Shown in pieces: positions 16,344 through 23,481 of a stretch of 64,000 nucleotides of DNA (its first letter is position 1; each line of letters begins with the position of its first letter). The notes beneath the pieces were generated by a model. The model was not told where the DNA came from and did not search any database. It worked only from the letters and a program-made list of their open reading frames with translations. Position numbers and translations under genes: made by a program. The stretch is from Glaciimonas immobilis (GTDB lineage Bacteria; Pseudomonadota; Gammaproteobacteria; Burkholderiales; Burkholderiaceae_D), in contig NZ_JAAOZT010000012.1 in the NCBI RefSeq assembly GCF_011947285.1, forward strand, positions 186,001 to 250,000. The letters run 5' to 3'.

Positions 16344-16913
16344 TTAAACCACCTTATAATCGGCAAACATCGCATCAACCGGTGTGCCGAAAGCTTGATT
16401 ACTATAATTGCTAAGCGTTTTGACTGATGCAGCTAATACGATATAAAGCAGATCAAGCTCTTGATAACCCGCCTGGATAAATGCTTTCACTATTGCAGGA
16501 TCAGGCTGACCATGTTTTGCAACCATTTCTACCGCCATTGCCGCCAACGCTGCTAACTTGGCGTCTGGGATGGGCTGTTGATCCCGTATCGCTTGCAATA
16601 CAGCCTTAGGTACCTTGGAAACTTTGTCCGCAATCATGCTATGCGCCGCTGTACAGTAGGTACAACCGTTGAATTGACTAATTGATAGGAACACCACTTC
16701 CTGCTCGGCGGGCGTGAAGTGCGACTCTTTACGAAATAAATCGTAGCCATGCAGATAGGTACTTAATACAGCAGGAGCGTTGACCATGTTCAGGTACATT
16801 GCCGGAACGAACCCGACTTGTTTAAGTGCCACGTCTAGCAACTCTTTTTGCGAACCCTGAGCAGTAGCATGATCGACGGGGGACAGATCGTGAATAACTT
16901 TGGTATTTGACAT
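16344..16913 (-). CDS. Carboxymuconolactone decarboxylase / AhpD-like peroxidase family protein
   Basis: 189 residues, soluble. The AhpD-type redox motif is in FNGCTYCTAAHSMIAD (CxxC with downstream His), with VGFVPAMYLNMVNAP ahead of it. Members act as thiol-dependent alkylhydroperoxidases or remain uncharacterised. It is preceded on the same strand by an AraC regulator, 75 nt away, and no TGTAAGAA element is present. Related CMD proteins occur near arsenosugar genes, but I cannot assign this one to that subfamily. Confidence 0.85.
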   Translation of the reverse strand: MSNTKVIHDLSPVDHATAQGSQKELLDVALKQVGFVPAMYLNMVNAPAVLSTYLHGYDLFRKESHFTPAEQEVVFLSISQFNGCTYCTAAHSMIADKVSKVPKAVLQAIRDQQPIPDAKLAALAAMAVEMVAKHGQPDPAIVKAFIQAGYQELDLLYIVLAASVKTLSNYSNQAFGTPVDAMFADYKVV

Positions 16914-16988
16914 GATTGTTAATCCTTAAACACGCAAAAACTTTCGGTCGCAGGAGGATTCCCCGGCCACGTTGCGTCATATCTCATT

Positions 16989-17867
16989 TTATTCCACCCG
17001 TGGTTTTGGCAGTGCACCGTGCGTCTCGTTCTGGTGTCCCTGCGTTTCAGATTGCTCCTTTAGCCAATGGATGGGAGAGCGTCCCAGCTTTCGGACAAAT
17101 ACACGGGTCAACGTGCTAGCGCTGCCGTACCCGACATCAAAGGCAATCTGTTTAAGTTGCAGCCCTTGTAACAATAATCTTTGCGCACTCACGACACGCC
17201 ACGAGGCCAGATAGTCTGCAGGCGTCTGCCCCGTAATTGCTCGGAACCGAACAGCAAAGCGGGCGCGCGACATACCTGCTGCGGCCGCCATGTCTGATAG
17301 CGTCCACGCTCGGGCAGGATCTGTCTGTATCGCGATGAGCGCCTTGGCAAGACGGCTGTCGGCGAGTCCGGCCAGGGTGCCGCCTTGCGTCAAGCCCTGA
17401 TCGATGCAGTATCGAAGTAACCGTATCATTAACACTTCGCACAACCGGTCCAACACTGCCTGACTGCCAGACTGCGCAGACAATGCCTCGTCAAACATCA
17501 GCCCCATCAGCGCTTCTACTCCGGGAAGCGCTGCAAGTTGTACCAACACGACACTCGGGAGCGAATCTGTGATCGGGTTTCCACCGCCGCTGCCGAATTG
17601 TATGGTGCCGCATACGACATCAGCGCCAGCGCGGTCATCCGCGATCAGGCTATGTGTCTTTGGACGCGGCAAGAACAAGATAGTGGGCTCGATAATGTCG
17701 ATCACCTCTTTTTGCACGCCAAATATTCGCGCAGGTCCTTTCCTGATCAAGTGTATGTGGCCGCGCAATGCGTCTTCCTGGAAATCGTGAATGCCGCAAA
17801 TATTGCCGGTGTAGAAGATACCGGCGCGCAGGGAAAAATGGTTTAGGAGGGGCGTCAGTCGGTCCAT
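16989..17867 (-). CDS. AraC-family transcriptional regulator (cupin_6 type)
   Basis: 292 residues. The N-terminal cupin-like sensor (about 1-175) includes FLPRPKTHSLIADD and GADVVCGTIQFG. The C-terminal double helix-turn-helix AraC domain has WTLSDMAAAAGMSRARFAVR, GQTPADYLASWRV and QIAFDVGYGSASTLTRVFVR. It probably controls the neighbouring carboxymuconolactone-family gene (inference from orientation). The start at 17867 is an ATG directly before DRLTPLLNHF. Confidence 0.88.
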   Translation of the reverse strand: MDRLTPLLNHFSLRAGIFYTGNICGIHDFQEDALRGHIHLIRKGPARIFGVQKEVIDIIEPTILFLPRPKTHSLIADDRAGADVVCGTIQFGSGGGNPITDSLPSVVLVQLAALPGVEALMGLMFDEALSAQSGSQAVLDRLCEVLMIRLLRYCIDQGLTQGGTLAGLADSRLAKALIAIQTDPARAWTLSDMAAAAGMSRARFAVRFRAITGQTPADYLASWRVVSAQRLLLQGLQLKQIAFDVGYGSASTLTRVFVRKLGRSPIHWLKEQSETQGHQNETHGALPKPRVE

Positions 17868-17988
17868 GGCTCATGTGATTGGAAAAGAAATAGCGGATAC
17901 CGCTCTGATTGACAATTTATAACGTTGCTGGAACTATCGTTTAATTTGTCGATGTTTACTTATACCGCCCTGCCGGGACGACGAAAAA

Positions 17989-18192
17989 TTATTCGTCAGT
18001 CTTGCCTGTACGCGCATCTTTCCGCTGCGCATAAACGCGCGCTGCTTGACGAAGCGTATGCATTTGCCTTCCAAAGTTCCGGCATCCGGAACACATCATC
18101 ACATGCATTTTTAGCGACATGCGCTCCTGCAAGGTGAGTGTTCGCTCTTGCGACTCCGAAAGCAGACGGGTGACATTCTGACAGTTCAGCAT
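17989..18192 (-). CDS. Small zinc-finger (zf-HC2) anti-sigma factor
   Basis: 67 residues. The segment MKMHVMMCSGCRNF-like (here LKMHVMMCSGCRNFGRQM) holds the H-x3-C-x2-C zinc-binding motif of ZAS anti-sigma domains. The protein has no membrane segment, so it is probably a soluble, redox- or metal-responsive anti-sigma. Its ATG overlaps the end of the sigma gene (ATGCTGA), which is typical of co-translated sigma/anti-sigma pairs. Confidence 0.85.
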   Translation of the reverse strand: MLNCQNVTRLLSESQERTLTLQERMSLKMHVMMCSGCRNFGRQMHTLRQAARVYAQRKDARTGKTDE

Positions 18193-18824
18193 GGCTGATC
18201 CTTTTTTTCAAACCAACGGTTCTCAAGGCACTCGCGCAGGCGCAGGCGGGCGCGGTGCAACATGACGTTAAGATTACTGACGGTGATGCCTACTGTCTCG
18301 CAGATCTCGTCGGAATCAAGCTCGATAAATTCGCGCATCATAAAAACCCGCGCTTGATTGCCGGGTAAATTCTCTAAACAGTCTTCAAATACACACCAGA
18401 ATTCATTTTCTCGAAAAGATTCCTCTGGATTACCCCATGCTGCAGGGCGTTCATCCGCCTGCCAGAAACCTTTGCCATCAAACAACTCAGAGAAGTCTTC
18501 ATCTTCTTCGTTCTCGTGCATAAGGTTACTGGCATATACCAGGCGTTGCTTTTGCCGCAATACATCCGCGATTTTGTTTTTAAGAATGGCGAATACCCAG
18601 GTTTTCAACGCTGCGCGTCCACCAAATGACTTGGCATTCTTCAATGCGCCGATGAGCGCTTCTTGCACTGCGTCCTCCGCAAGATGTGGATCGGACAGTT
18701 GTAGGGTGGCAAATTTGACCATCTGTTTCCTTAAGCTATTAAGGAACTCAGTTTCGGTAAGCAGCGCGGTGTTCTCTACTATTGGGGTGCCAGCGTCACT
18801 TAGCAGTCTTTCTTCACTATCCAT
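18186..18824 (-). CDS. ECF-like RNA polymerase sigma factor
   Basis: 212 residues from the ATG at 18824, which has a strong AAGGAG site; a frame to 19052 adds only unrelated residues. Sigma region 2 spans about residues 35-95 (LAEDAVQEALIGALKNAKSF, KTWVFAILKNKIADVLR). Region 4 spans about 150-205 (ENLPGNQARVFMMREFIELD, DEICETVGITVSNLNVMLHR). They are joined by an acidic linker with HENEEDEDFSELFDG. The layout fits the betaproteobacterial sigma-70 TIGR02943-like group paired with small zf-HC2 anti-sigmas. No TGTAAGAA-N15-CGAC element lies directly upstream. Its position between the buf/ars units suggests that it reads the six elements listed here (inference). Confidence 0.88.
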   Translation of the reverse strand: MDSEERLLSDAGTPIVENTALLTETEFLNSLRKQMVKFATLQLSDPHLAEDAVQEALIGALKNAKSFGGRAALKTWVFAILKNKIADVLRQKQRLVYASNLMHENEEDEDFSELFDGKGFWQADERPAAWGNPEESFRENEFWCVFEDCLENLPGNQARVFMMREFIELDSDEICETVGITVSNLNVMLHRARLRLRECLENRWFEKKDQPC

Positions 18825-19160
18825 CTCCACTCCTTGTAATTTTGTTATTTCTGGCACTTTCTGGAATGATACTGGCGACGCCATGTGGCAGCAAAAAAAT
18901 CTATCGGTGCCTCCAATAATTAACAACCAATATTCACCACCAATAAAATCCGGGTTGTCTGCGCTCGTCGAGCGCGATGATGATACCAACAAAATGTGTT
19001 TTAAATTGCATCGGGGGTTATTGCACTCCGGTGTTGGCGGAGAATCGCCCAAATCTTGTTGCCGAGCTTTTGCTATGTTAATTTTGCTATGTTAACCAAA
19101 AGCCCCAAACCCGGATCACCTTTACCCCCCTCTGTCGTTGATCAATGCATCATGTGATCG
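18825..19160. other. Intergenic region upstream of the sigma gene
   Basis: 336 nt between the sigma gene start and the end of the SelD-N-like oxidoreductase, both on the minus strand. It must carry the sigma promoter. I see no copy of the shared ECF element here; a short direct repeat TTTTGCTATGTTAA / TTTGCTATGTTAAC occurs at about 19068-19095. Confidence 0.4.
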
Positions 19161-20264
19161 CTATGGGGCTGAAAACCGCTGAATAAAACGCCGGTCTATC
19201 CGGTCTTTCCAACGCCAGATCCATTTTCCTTCCGCACTGAAGCCACCCCAGGATGCAACGCCGTATTGTGGGCCGCATGCTAGTAAATACAATGACCGCT
19301 GCCGCGGTTGATAGGTCACGAGCGGTGTACCCATAAGTGTGGCCAGCAGGTTCGCGGCGAGCACGGGACCCGCCCGCACCGCATGCACGCCCGAGCGCAC
19401 CATCGCCACGTCTTGCCGCGCACAGACGTCACCTGCGGCAAAAACATTTGGATGCGAGAGACTGCGATGAAATCCATTAACGGCGATGTAGCCGTTTTCG
19501 TCCAGCATCAATTTGGAGAATTTAAGTAATAAAGGGGCGCGTGCGCCAGTTGCGGCAATCACACAGTCTGCTGGCAACAGGGTGCCATCTGACAACATCA
19601 CGCCTTCTTCGACGCCCACTGCTCTTTGGCGATGTACAAAGACGCCTGCCCTAGCCAGAAAATGCTTGATGCGACCTTGTACGCCAGCAGCATGACCAGC
19701 CAGCAGGCCCGACTCGGACACAACTAACTCGACACGCCCTTGAATATTGGCGCGTGAAAATGCGTAACGTGCTGCCAAGGCTAGCTCCACCCCGGCAGCG
19801 CCACCACCGACAACAACTAGTCGATACCCTGGCTGTTCTCTTGCGCAAGCCAGAATTTTTGGCCAGGCTACGAAAAAATCATCCAGCGGCTTGACCGGCA
19901 AGAGCTTATTGCCCGCCATCTCCAGCCACGACAAGTCGATTTCACTGCCGATGTCCAGCGACAGCAGATCGTATTCAAGTCGCCGACCATCTGGCAAGCG
20001 CACACAATGCTGATCGGCGTCGATGCCCGCAATGCGGTCCACCGCCATGTGCACGCGCGCCGTCTGCGCTAAAGATAGCAAATCAATCCGACACTGCGCC
20101 TGGACGTAATGACCCGCCATCCATCCCGGTAACATGCCGGAGTAGTTCTGGTGAGTACTTGGTGTGACCAGCGTGACCTCGACGCCGGGTGTCTTTTTTT
20201 GCGCCAAGGCGCGCAGCACCGAAAGATGTGCATGTCCGCCACCAACAAGAACCAAACGCTTCAT
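19161..20264 (-). CDS. FAD/NAD(P) oxidoreductase similar to the N-terminal domain of SelD fusions
   Basis: 367 residues. N-terminal FAD motif MKRLVLVGGGHAHLSVLR, then NYSGMLPGWMAGHY, the second nucleotide-binding motif RLVVVGGGAAGVELALA, VIAATGARAP, and the FAD-binding HPNVFAAGDVCA. These features match the TIGR03169 family (oxidoreductase domain often fused to selenide, water dikinase), here without the SelD kinase domain. It may handle a selenium, sulfur or arsenic species (inference). The ATG at 20264 has AGGTGA a few bases upstream; a start at 20321 is unlikely. It is preceded by the promoter element at 20505-20531. Confidence 0.85.
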   Translation of the reverse strand: MKRLVLVGGGHAHLSVLRALAQKKTPGVEVTLVTPSTHQNYSGMLPGWMAGHYVQAQCRIDLLSLAQTARVHMAVDRIAGIDADQHCVRLPDGRRLEYDLLSLDIGSEIDLSWLEMAGNKLLPVKPLDDFFVAWPKILACAREQPGYRLVVVGGGAAGVELALAARYAFSRANIQGRVELVVSESGLLAGHAAGVQGRIKHFLARAGVFVHRQRAVGVEEGVMLSDGTLLPADCVIAATGARAPLLLKFSKLMLDENGYIAVNGFHRSLSHPNVFAAGDVCARQDVAMVRSGVHAVRAGPVLAANLLATLMGTPLVTYQPRQRSLYLLACGPQYGVASWGGFSAEGKWIWRWKDRIDRRFIQRFSAP

Positions 20265-20268
20265 CAGA

Positions 20269-20469
20269 TCACCTGCCTGACGAAAATGGCGCTGAACCAA
20301 TTGCCAGGCGTGTTGGGGCAACCGAATCGTCCGGGCTCAAGTGCAGACGAGCGTCAGGTCGTCCCATTGATAACAGCGTGGTAGCAGAGCAATCACAATA
20401 GTCAAAAGACGACTTCGCCTTAGCGACGTTCAAAGGATGCGGGTATGCCAGCAAAACGTACTTGATCAT
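20269..20469 (-). CDS. Possible small leader-encoded protein upstream of the SelD-N-like gene
   Basis: A 66-codon frame from an ATG at 20469 to a stop at 20269-20271, ending four bases before the next ATG. It begins about 35 nt downstream of the -10 box of the promoter element. The sequence (MIKYVLLAYPHPLNVAKAKS, then DYCDCSAT) matches no family I know and has no signal peptide. It may be a translated leader coupling expression of the oxidoreductase, or simply untranslated leader RNA. Confidence 0.3.
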   Translation of the reverse strand: MIKYVLLAYPHPLNVAKAKSSFDYCDCSATTLLSMGRPDARLHLSPDDSVAPTRLAIGSAPFSSGR

Positions 20470-20504
20470 GTTAAGGCTTCAGTAAGTGTTAAGGTCAAAG
20501 CTAA

Positions 20505-20531
20505 GTCGGTACCATGCTATGAATTCTTACA
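20505..20531 (-). promoter_or_regulatory. ECF-type promoter element for the SelD-N-like oxidoreductase
   Basis: Minus strand: TGTAAGAA (20531-20524), 15 nt, CGAC (20508-20505) followed by TTAG. It forms one arm of an 11-bp perfect inverted repeat, AATTCTTACAC (20522-20532) and GTGTAAGAATT (20550-20560), which is the divergent arrangement of two such promoters. Confidence 0.78.
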
Positions 20532-20550
20532 CTTTGCATGAAACAACGGG

Positions 20551-20577
20551 TGTAAGAATTTGAGTGCAATATACGAC
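20551..20577 (+). promoter_or_regulatory. ECF-type promoter element for mtnP
   Basis: TGTAAGAA (20551-20558), 15 nt, CGAC (20574-20577) followed by CATT. It is back to back with the element at 20505-20531. The -10 box lies in the first unit of a 12-bp tandem repeat. The leader to the ATG at 20686 is about 100 nt. Confidence 0.78.
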
Positions 20578-20630
20578 CATTGATACGACCATTGATACGA
20601 ACATTGATACGAACATTGATACGACCCTAG
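20571..20630 (+). repeat. 12-bp tandem repeat overlapping the mtnP -10 box
   Basis: Five consecutive 12-bp units: ATACGACCATTG twice, ATACGAACATTG twice, then the diverged ATACGACCCTAG. Each of the first two contains the CGAC box. It is non-coding and lies in the mtnP leader. Confidence 0.9.
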
Positions 20631-20685
20631 TTATGACTAAAGCTACGACCATACTTTACACAACTATCAAATAAAGGACACTTTC

Positions 20686-21561
20686 ATGCAACAAGCTCTT
20701 ATTGGCGTTATCGGCGGCAGCGGTCTCTACCACATGGAGGCCCTGCAGAATGCGACGGAACACATACTAGACACACCTTTCGGCAAACCTTCCGATGTGA
20801 TCGTTACTGGCATTGTGCATGATGTGCCGATAGCATTTCTGGCTCGCCACGGGCGCGGACATCGACTGATCCCGTCCGAGATCCCGTATCGTGCCAATAT
20901 CCACGCGATGAAACAACTTGGCGTGCGCTATCTTATTTCAATGTCTGCCGTGGGTTCGCTACGGGAAGAAATGAAACCGCTCGATATGGTTCTCCCTGAT
21001 CAGTTCATTGATTTGACCCGGCGGCGCGTAAACACCTTTTTTGGAGATGGCGCGGTCGCACACGTCTCAATGGCGCAACCAGTTTGTGCAAATGTCGTCG
21101 ACGCACTGGCGCGTGCCTTCAATGAAGTAAATCTGACGCAATCCGTTAAGTTGCATCGCGGTGGCACCTATGTTTGCATCGAAGGGCCGCAATTTTCAAC
21201 GCAGGCAGAATCGCATTGGTACCGCAGCATGGGGGCAAGCGTCATCGGTATGAGCAATATGCCGGAAGCAAAGTTAGCCAGAGAGGCACAAATCGCTTAC
21301 GCCACGCTGGCCATGGTGACCGACTTCGATTGTTGGCACCCAAGAGAAGCTCACGTAACGGCAGAGATGGCGATTGGCAACCTGATGAAGAATGCCAGGC
21401 GGGCACAACAAATCGCTGCTGCTGCCATTCAGATTATTGGCAATGAACGTCCACCATCGATTGCGCACGCCGCGTTGGCAAGCGCGCTCGTTACCCAGCC
21501 AAACGAGATGACCCCTGAGAGTTTTGATCGGTTAAGTAAGGTAATAAGCGCCGCAAGTTGA
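20686..21561 (+). CDS. mtnP: S-methyl-5'-thioadenosine phosphorylase
   Basis: 291 residues of the PNP/MTAP phosphorylase fold. Motifs: GVIGGSGLYHME at the N-terminus, FLARHGRGHRLIPSEIPYRA (phosphate/ribose binding), RGGTYVCIEGPQFSTQAES, GMSNMPEAKLAREAQI and MVTDFDCWHP. The enzyme phosphorolyses 5'-deoxy-5'-methylthioadenosine to adenine and methylthioribose-1-phosphate. AAAGGA precedes the ATG. Because it has the same promoter element as arsS, it may also, or instead, remove adenine from the ArsS product, which is a 5'-substituted 5'-deoxyadenosine of similar shape (inference). Confidence 0.9.
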   Translation: MQQALIGVIGGSGLYHMEALQNATEHILDTPFGKPSDVIVTGIVHDVPIAFLARHGRGHRLIPSEIPYRANIHAMKQLGVRYLISMSAVGSLREEMKPLDMVLPDQFIDLTRRRVNTFFGDGAVAHVSMAQPVCANVVDALARAFNEVNLTQSVKLHRGGTYVCIEGPQFSTQAESHWYRSMGASVIGMSNMPEAKLAREAQIAYATLAMVTDFDCWHPREAHVTAEMAIGNLMKNARRAQQIAAAAIQIIGNERPPSIAHAALASALVTQPNEMTPESFDRLSKVISAAS

Positions 21562-21685
21562 GTGGTGAACCGCGTCGAACATGCATCCGTGTTGCAATTA
21601 GAAACACCTGATACAGAATCTCGCTGTGTAAGGGGCCAATACGTTCGTACAATCAAATCACTGTCAACGTTCTCTGGAGAATCAA

Positions 21686-22276
21686 ATGGAAGTCAGTCAA
21701 TCAACAACGCGTATCCATCCATTGGTCGCTGGCGCGGCTGGGTCTGTTATCTTGGCAAGCTTGCTTGGGGTCGCAGCGATTGCGGGCTTTCTCCCGAGTT
21801 CTCACGGAAATGGCGTTGGGGCGCAAGCGCCAACCGCAATGGCTGCCGCACCCCTGGCAATGGCTGTACCCGCCACGTTGCAAACAGGCGCACCGGTATT
21901 AGTGCAGACAGCAAACGGCTATCAATACATGCAGCCGGTTGCCTCCCCTGCGGTGGCGGGTTATCAGGTTGAACCGACGCGCACTATTACAAAACAAAAA
22001 ACAGTAGTCCATCATGTCTATCGTCATCATGATTCACCTTATGCACAGGCCGAGCGGACGCCCCAATACCAAGCGCCGATCCAGCAGTCCCGCCAGGTAG
22101 CTCAAGCGAGTCCCGTGGCACAAGTGAGTCCGTTAGGAATAGCTACCGGCGCGGTTATTGGTGGACTGCTGGGACATCAGGTGGGTGGCGGTAATGGCCG
22201 TACGCTTGCGACCGTTGCAGGTGTAGTGGGTGGCGGCTATTTAGGTAATAGCGTGGCTAAAAATTACGGTTATTAA
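21686..22276 (+). CDS. Glycine-zipper 2TM envelope protein
   Basis: 196 residues. One N-terminal hydrophobic helix (PLVAGAAGSVILASLLGVAA), a Pro/Ala/Gln-rich central region with HHVYRHHDSPYAQ, and a C-terminal glycine zipper (GAVIGGLLGHQVGGGNGRTL, then ATVAGVVGGGYLGN) of the 17 kDa-antigen/SlyB type. Probably inner-membrane-anchored or periplasmic, in envelope integrity or stress. A GGAGAA site precedes the ATG. It is followed by a strong hairpin and by a second glycine-zipper gene. Confidence 0.85.
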   Translation: MEVSQSTTRIHPLVAGAAGSVILASLLGVAAIAGFLPSSHGNGVGAQAPTAMAAAPLAMAVPATLQTGAPVLVQTANGYQYMQPVASPAVAGYQVEPTRTITKQKTVVHHVYRHHDSPYAQAERTPQYQAPIQQSRQVAQASPVAQVSPLGIATGAVIGGLLGHQVGGGNGRTLATVAGVVGGGYLGNSVAKNYGY

Positions 22277-22296
22277 TCCTTAGCTTTGACAAGCCA

Positions 22297-22333
22297 ACGT
22301 TTGAGGTTGGACACCCATTCCAACCTCAAACGT
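22297..22333. terminator. Strong hairpin between the two glycine-zipper genes
   Basis: A 15-bp perfect inverted repeat, ACGTTTGAGGTTGGA (22297-22311) and its complement (22319-22333), with a 7-nt loop. No T-run follows on the + strand, so it may be an attenuator or RNA-processing site rather than a classic terminator. Confidence 0.6.
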
Positions 22334-22445
22334 GACTAAGCACCGCAGTTGCCATCATAACGATCTGGATAATAAAGAAGCGCCGATCAGCGCACAGGAT
22401 GTTCAGATTACTTGCCGCGAACCAACACTAATTAATATAAACAAA

Positions 22446-22988
22446 ATGAAAAACCAATACACAATAGCTGCCACAATAATTGTGGCAGCGGCCCTCGTCA
22501 GTGGCTGCGCCGCGCCAAACTATTACGATCAGTCAGCTTCGCAGCCTTATCGAGCTAACTCACAGTCATATGCGGCTAACTCACAGTCATATGCTCCGAA
22601 CCCACAGGCATATCCTAGATCATCACAATCCTATTCCCGCACATATGGCGTCGTCGACGCCATACAGTTGGTGCAGACCAACGACAACAACAATAGCGGA
22701 AGTAGTATGGGTGTAGGCACAGTGCTCGGGGGAGTTGTCGGGGGACTTCTTGGAACTCAAGTCGGTGCCGGTCGAGGAAGAACCGTTGCAACCGTCGCAG
22801 GCGCAGTGGGCGGTGCAATGGTAGGTAACCAGATTGAGCAACGCAACAATACGCCGACGCACGACATGTATCGTATCGGCGTGCGGTTGGATAACGGCGG
22901 CTATCAGACGTACACGCAAGATAGCGTTGGTGACCTGCGAACAGGAAATCGCGTCCGTATTGACGGTGAACGCGTATATCGTTACTAG
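22446..22988 (+). CDS. Glycine-zipper outer-membrane lipoprotein (SlyB-like)
   Basis: 180 residues from the ATG at 22446. Lipoprotein signal TIIVAAALVSGCAAP with the lipobox Cys, then short Ser/Gln/Tyr-rich repeats (SQSYAANSQSYAPNPQAYPR), then the glycine zipper (GTVLGGVVGGLLGTQVGAGR, AGAVGGAMVGNQIE) and a small C-terminal domain with VRLDNGGYQTYTQDS and RTGNRVRIDGERVYRY. The C-terminal part is typical of SlyB/Pcp-like lipoproteins. An earlier in-frame start at 22332 would bury the signal peptide and is rejected. Confidence 0.87.
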   Translation: MKNQYTIAATIIVAAALVSGCAAPNYYDQSASQPYRANSQSYAANSQSYAPNPQAYPRSSQSYSRTYGVVDAIQLVQTNDNNNSGSSMGVGTVLGGVVGGLLGTQVGAGRGRTVATVAGAVGGAMVGNQIEQRNNTPTHDMYRIGVRLDNGGYQTYTQDSVGDLRTGNRVRIDGERVYRY

Positions 22989-23030
22989 TACAAACCTAAA
23001 ACTACGCGACGCGACCTTCCGGTATGGTAA

Positions 23031-23423
23031 TTAACCGTAGATCGTTGTCGCTTTTTCGGATATCTCGATAAGATTATTATCTGGATCACGGACATAAACT
23101 GACCGAATTGGCCAGTTAGCTCCGGTGCGCTGAACAGGACCCTCGATAATCGGAATATTGTGTCGGCCCAGCGTGACGATGACTTGTTCAAGCGGAATGC
23201 CAGCGATAAAACATAAATCGAGAGAGCCTGGAGTCGGTATAGCAGCCTTGGGCAAGAACTCAAGGCCAACTTCATGCAGATTAATTTTTTGCTCGCCAAA
23301 CTTGAACGCTATACGACCCGCTCCGAATGTATCGAGTGCCATGCCGAGCACCTGCGTATAAAAATAAATCGACTTCGCCTTATCACGTGTCGTTAGTACC
23401 AGATGGTCAATATGATCAATCAA
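23031..23423 (-). CDS. VOC-superfamily (glyoxalase/dioxygenase-like) protein
   Basis: 130 residues of one vicinal-oxygen-chelate unit: IDHIDHLVLTTRDKAKSIYF at the N-terminus with a metal-ligand His, FGEQKINLHEVG, and the C-terminal VYVRDPDNNLIEISE with the metal-ligand Glu. Length fits single-domain VOC proteins. A TTG at 23423 preceded by AGGAA gives the family-like start; the longer frame to 23504 adds unrelated residues. It follows the hot-dog hydratase gene by 58 nt on the same strand and may share its transcript. Substrate unknown. Confidence 0.8.
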   Translation of the reverse strand: MIDHIDHLVLTTRDKAKSIYFYTQVLGMALDTFGAGRIAFKFGEQKINLHEVGLEFLPKAAIPTPGSLDLCFIAGIPLEQVIVTLGRHNIPIIEGPVQRTGANWPIRSVYVRDPDNNLIEISEKATTIYG

Positions 23424-23481
23424 GATAGATTCCTGCAAAGTATGGGAGGAAAAACAGGTGCCGCCCAGGCCCGTAAGCCGA

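Noticed and set aside
20571-20630. Tandem repeat considered as a CRISPR array
   Set aside because: Units are only 12 bp with no spacers and no cas genes nearby.
21627-21650. TGTAAGGG upstream of the first glycine-zipper gene, resembling the ECF -35 box
   Set aside because: Two mismatches in the upstream box, and the bases 15 nt later are CAAT, not CGAC.
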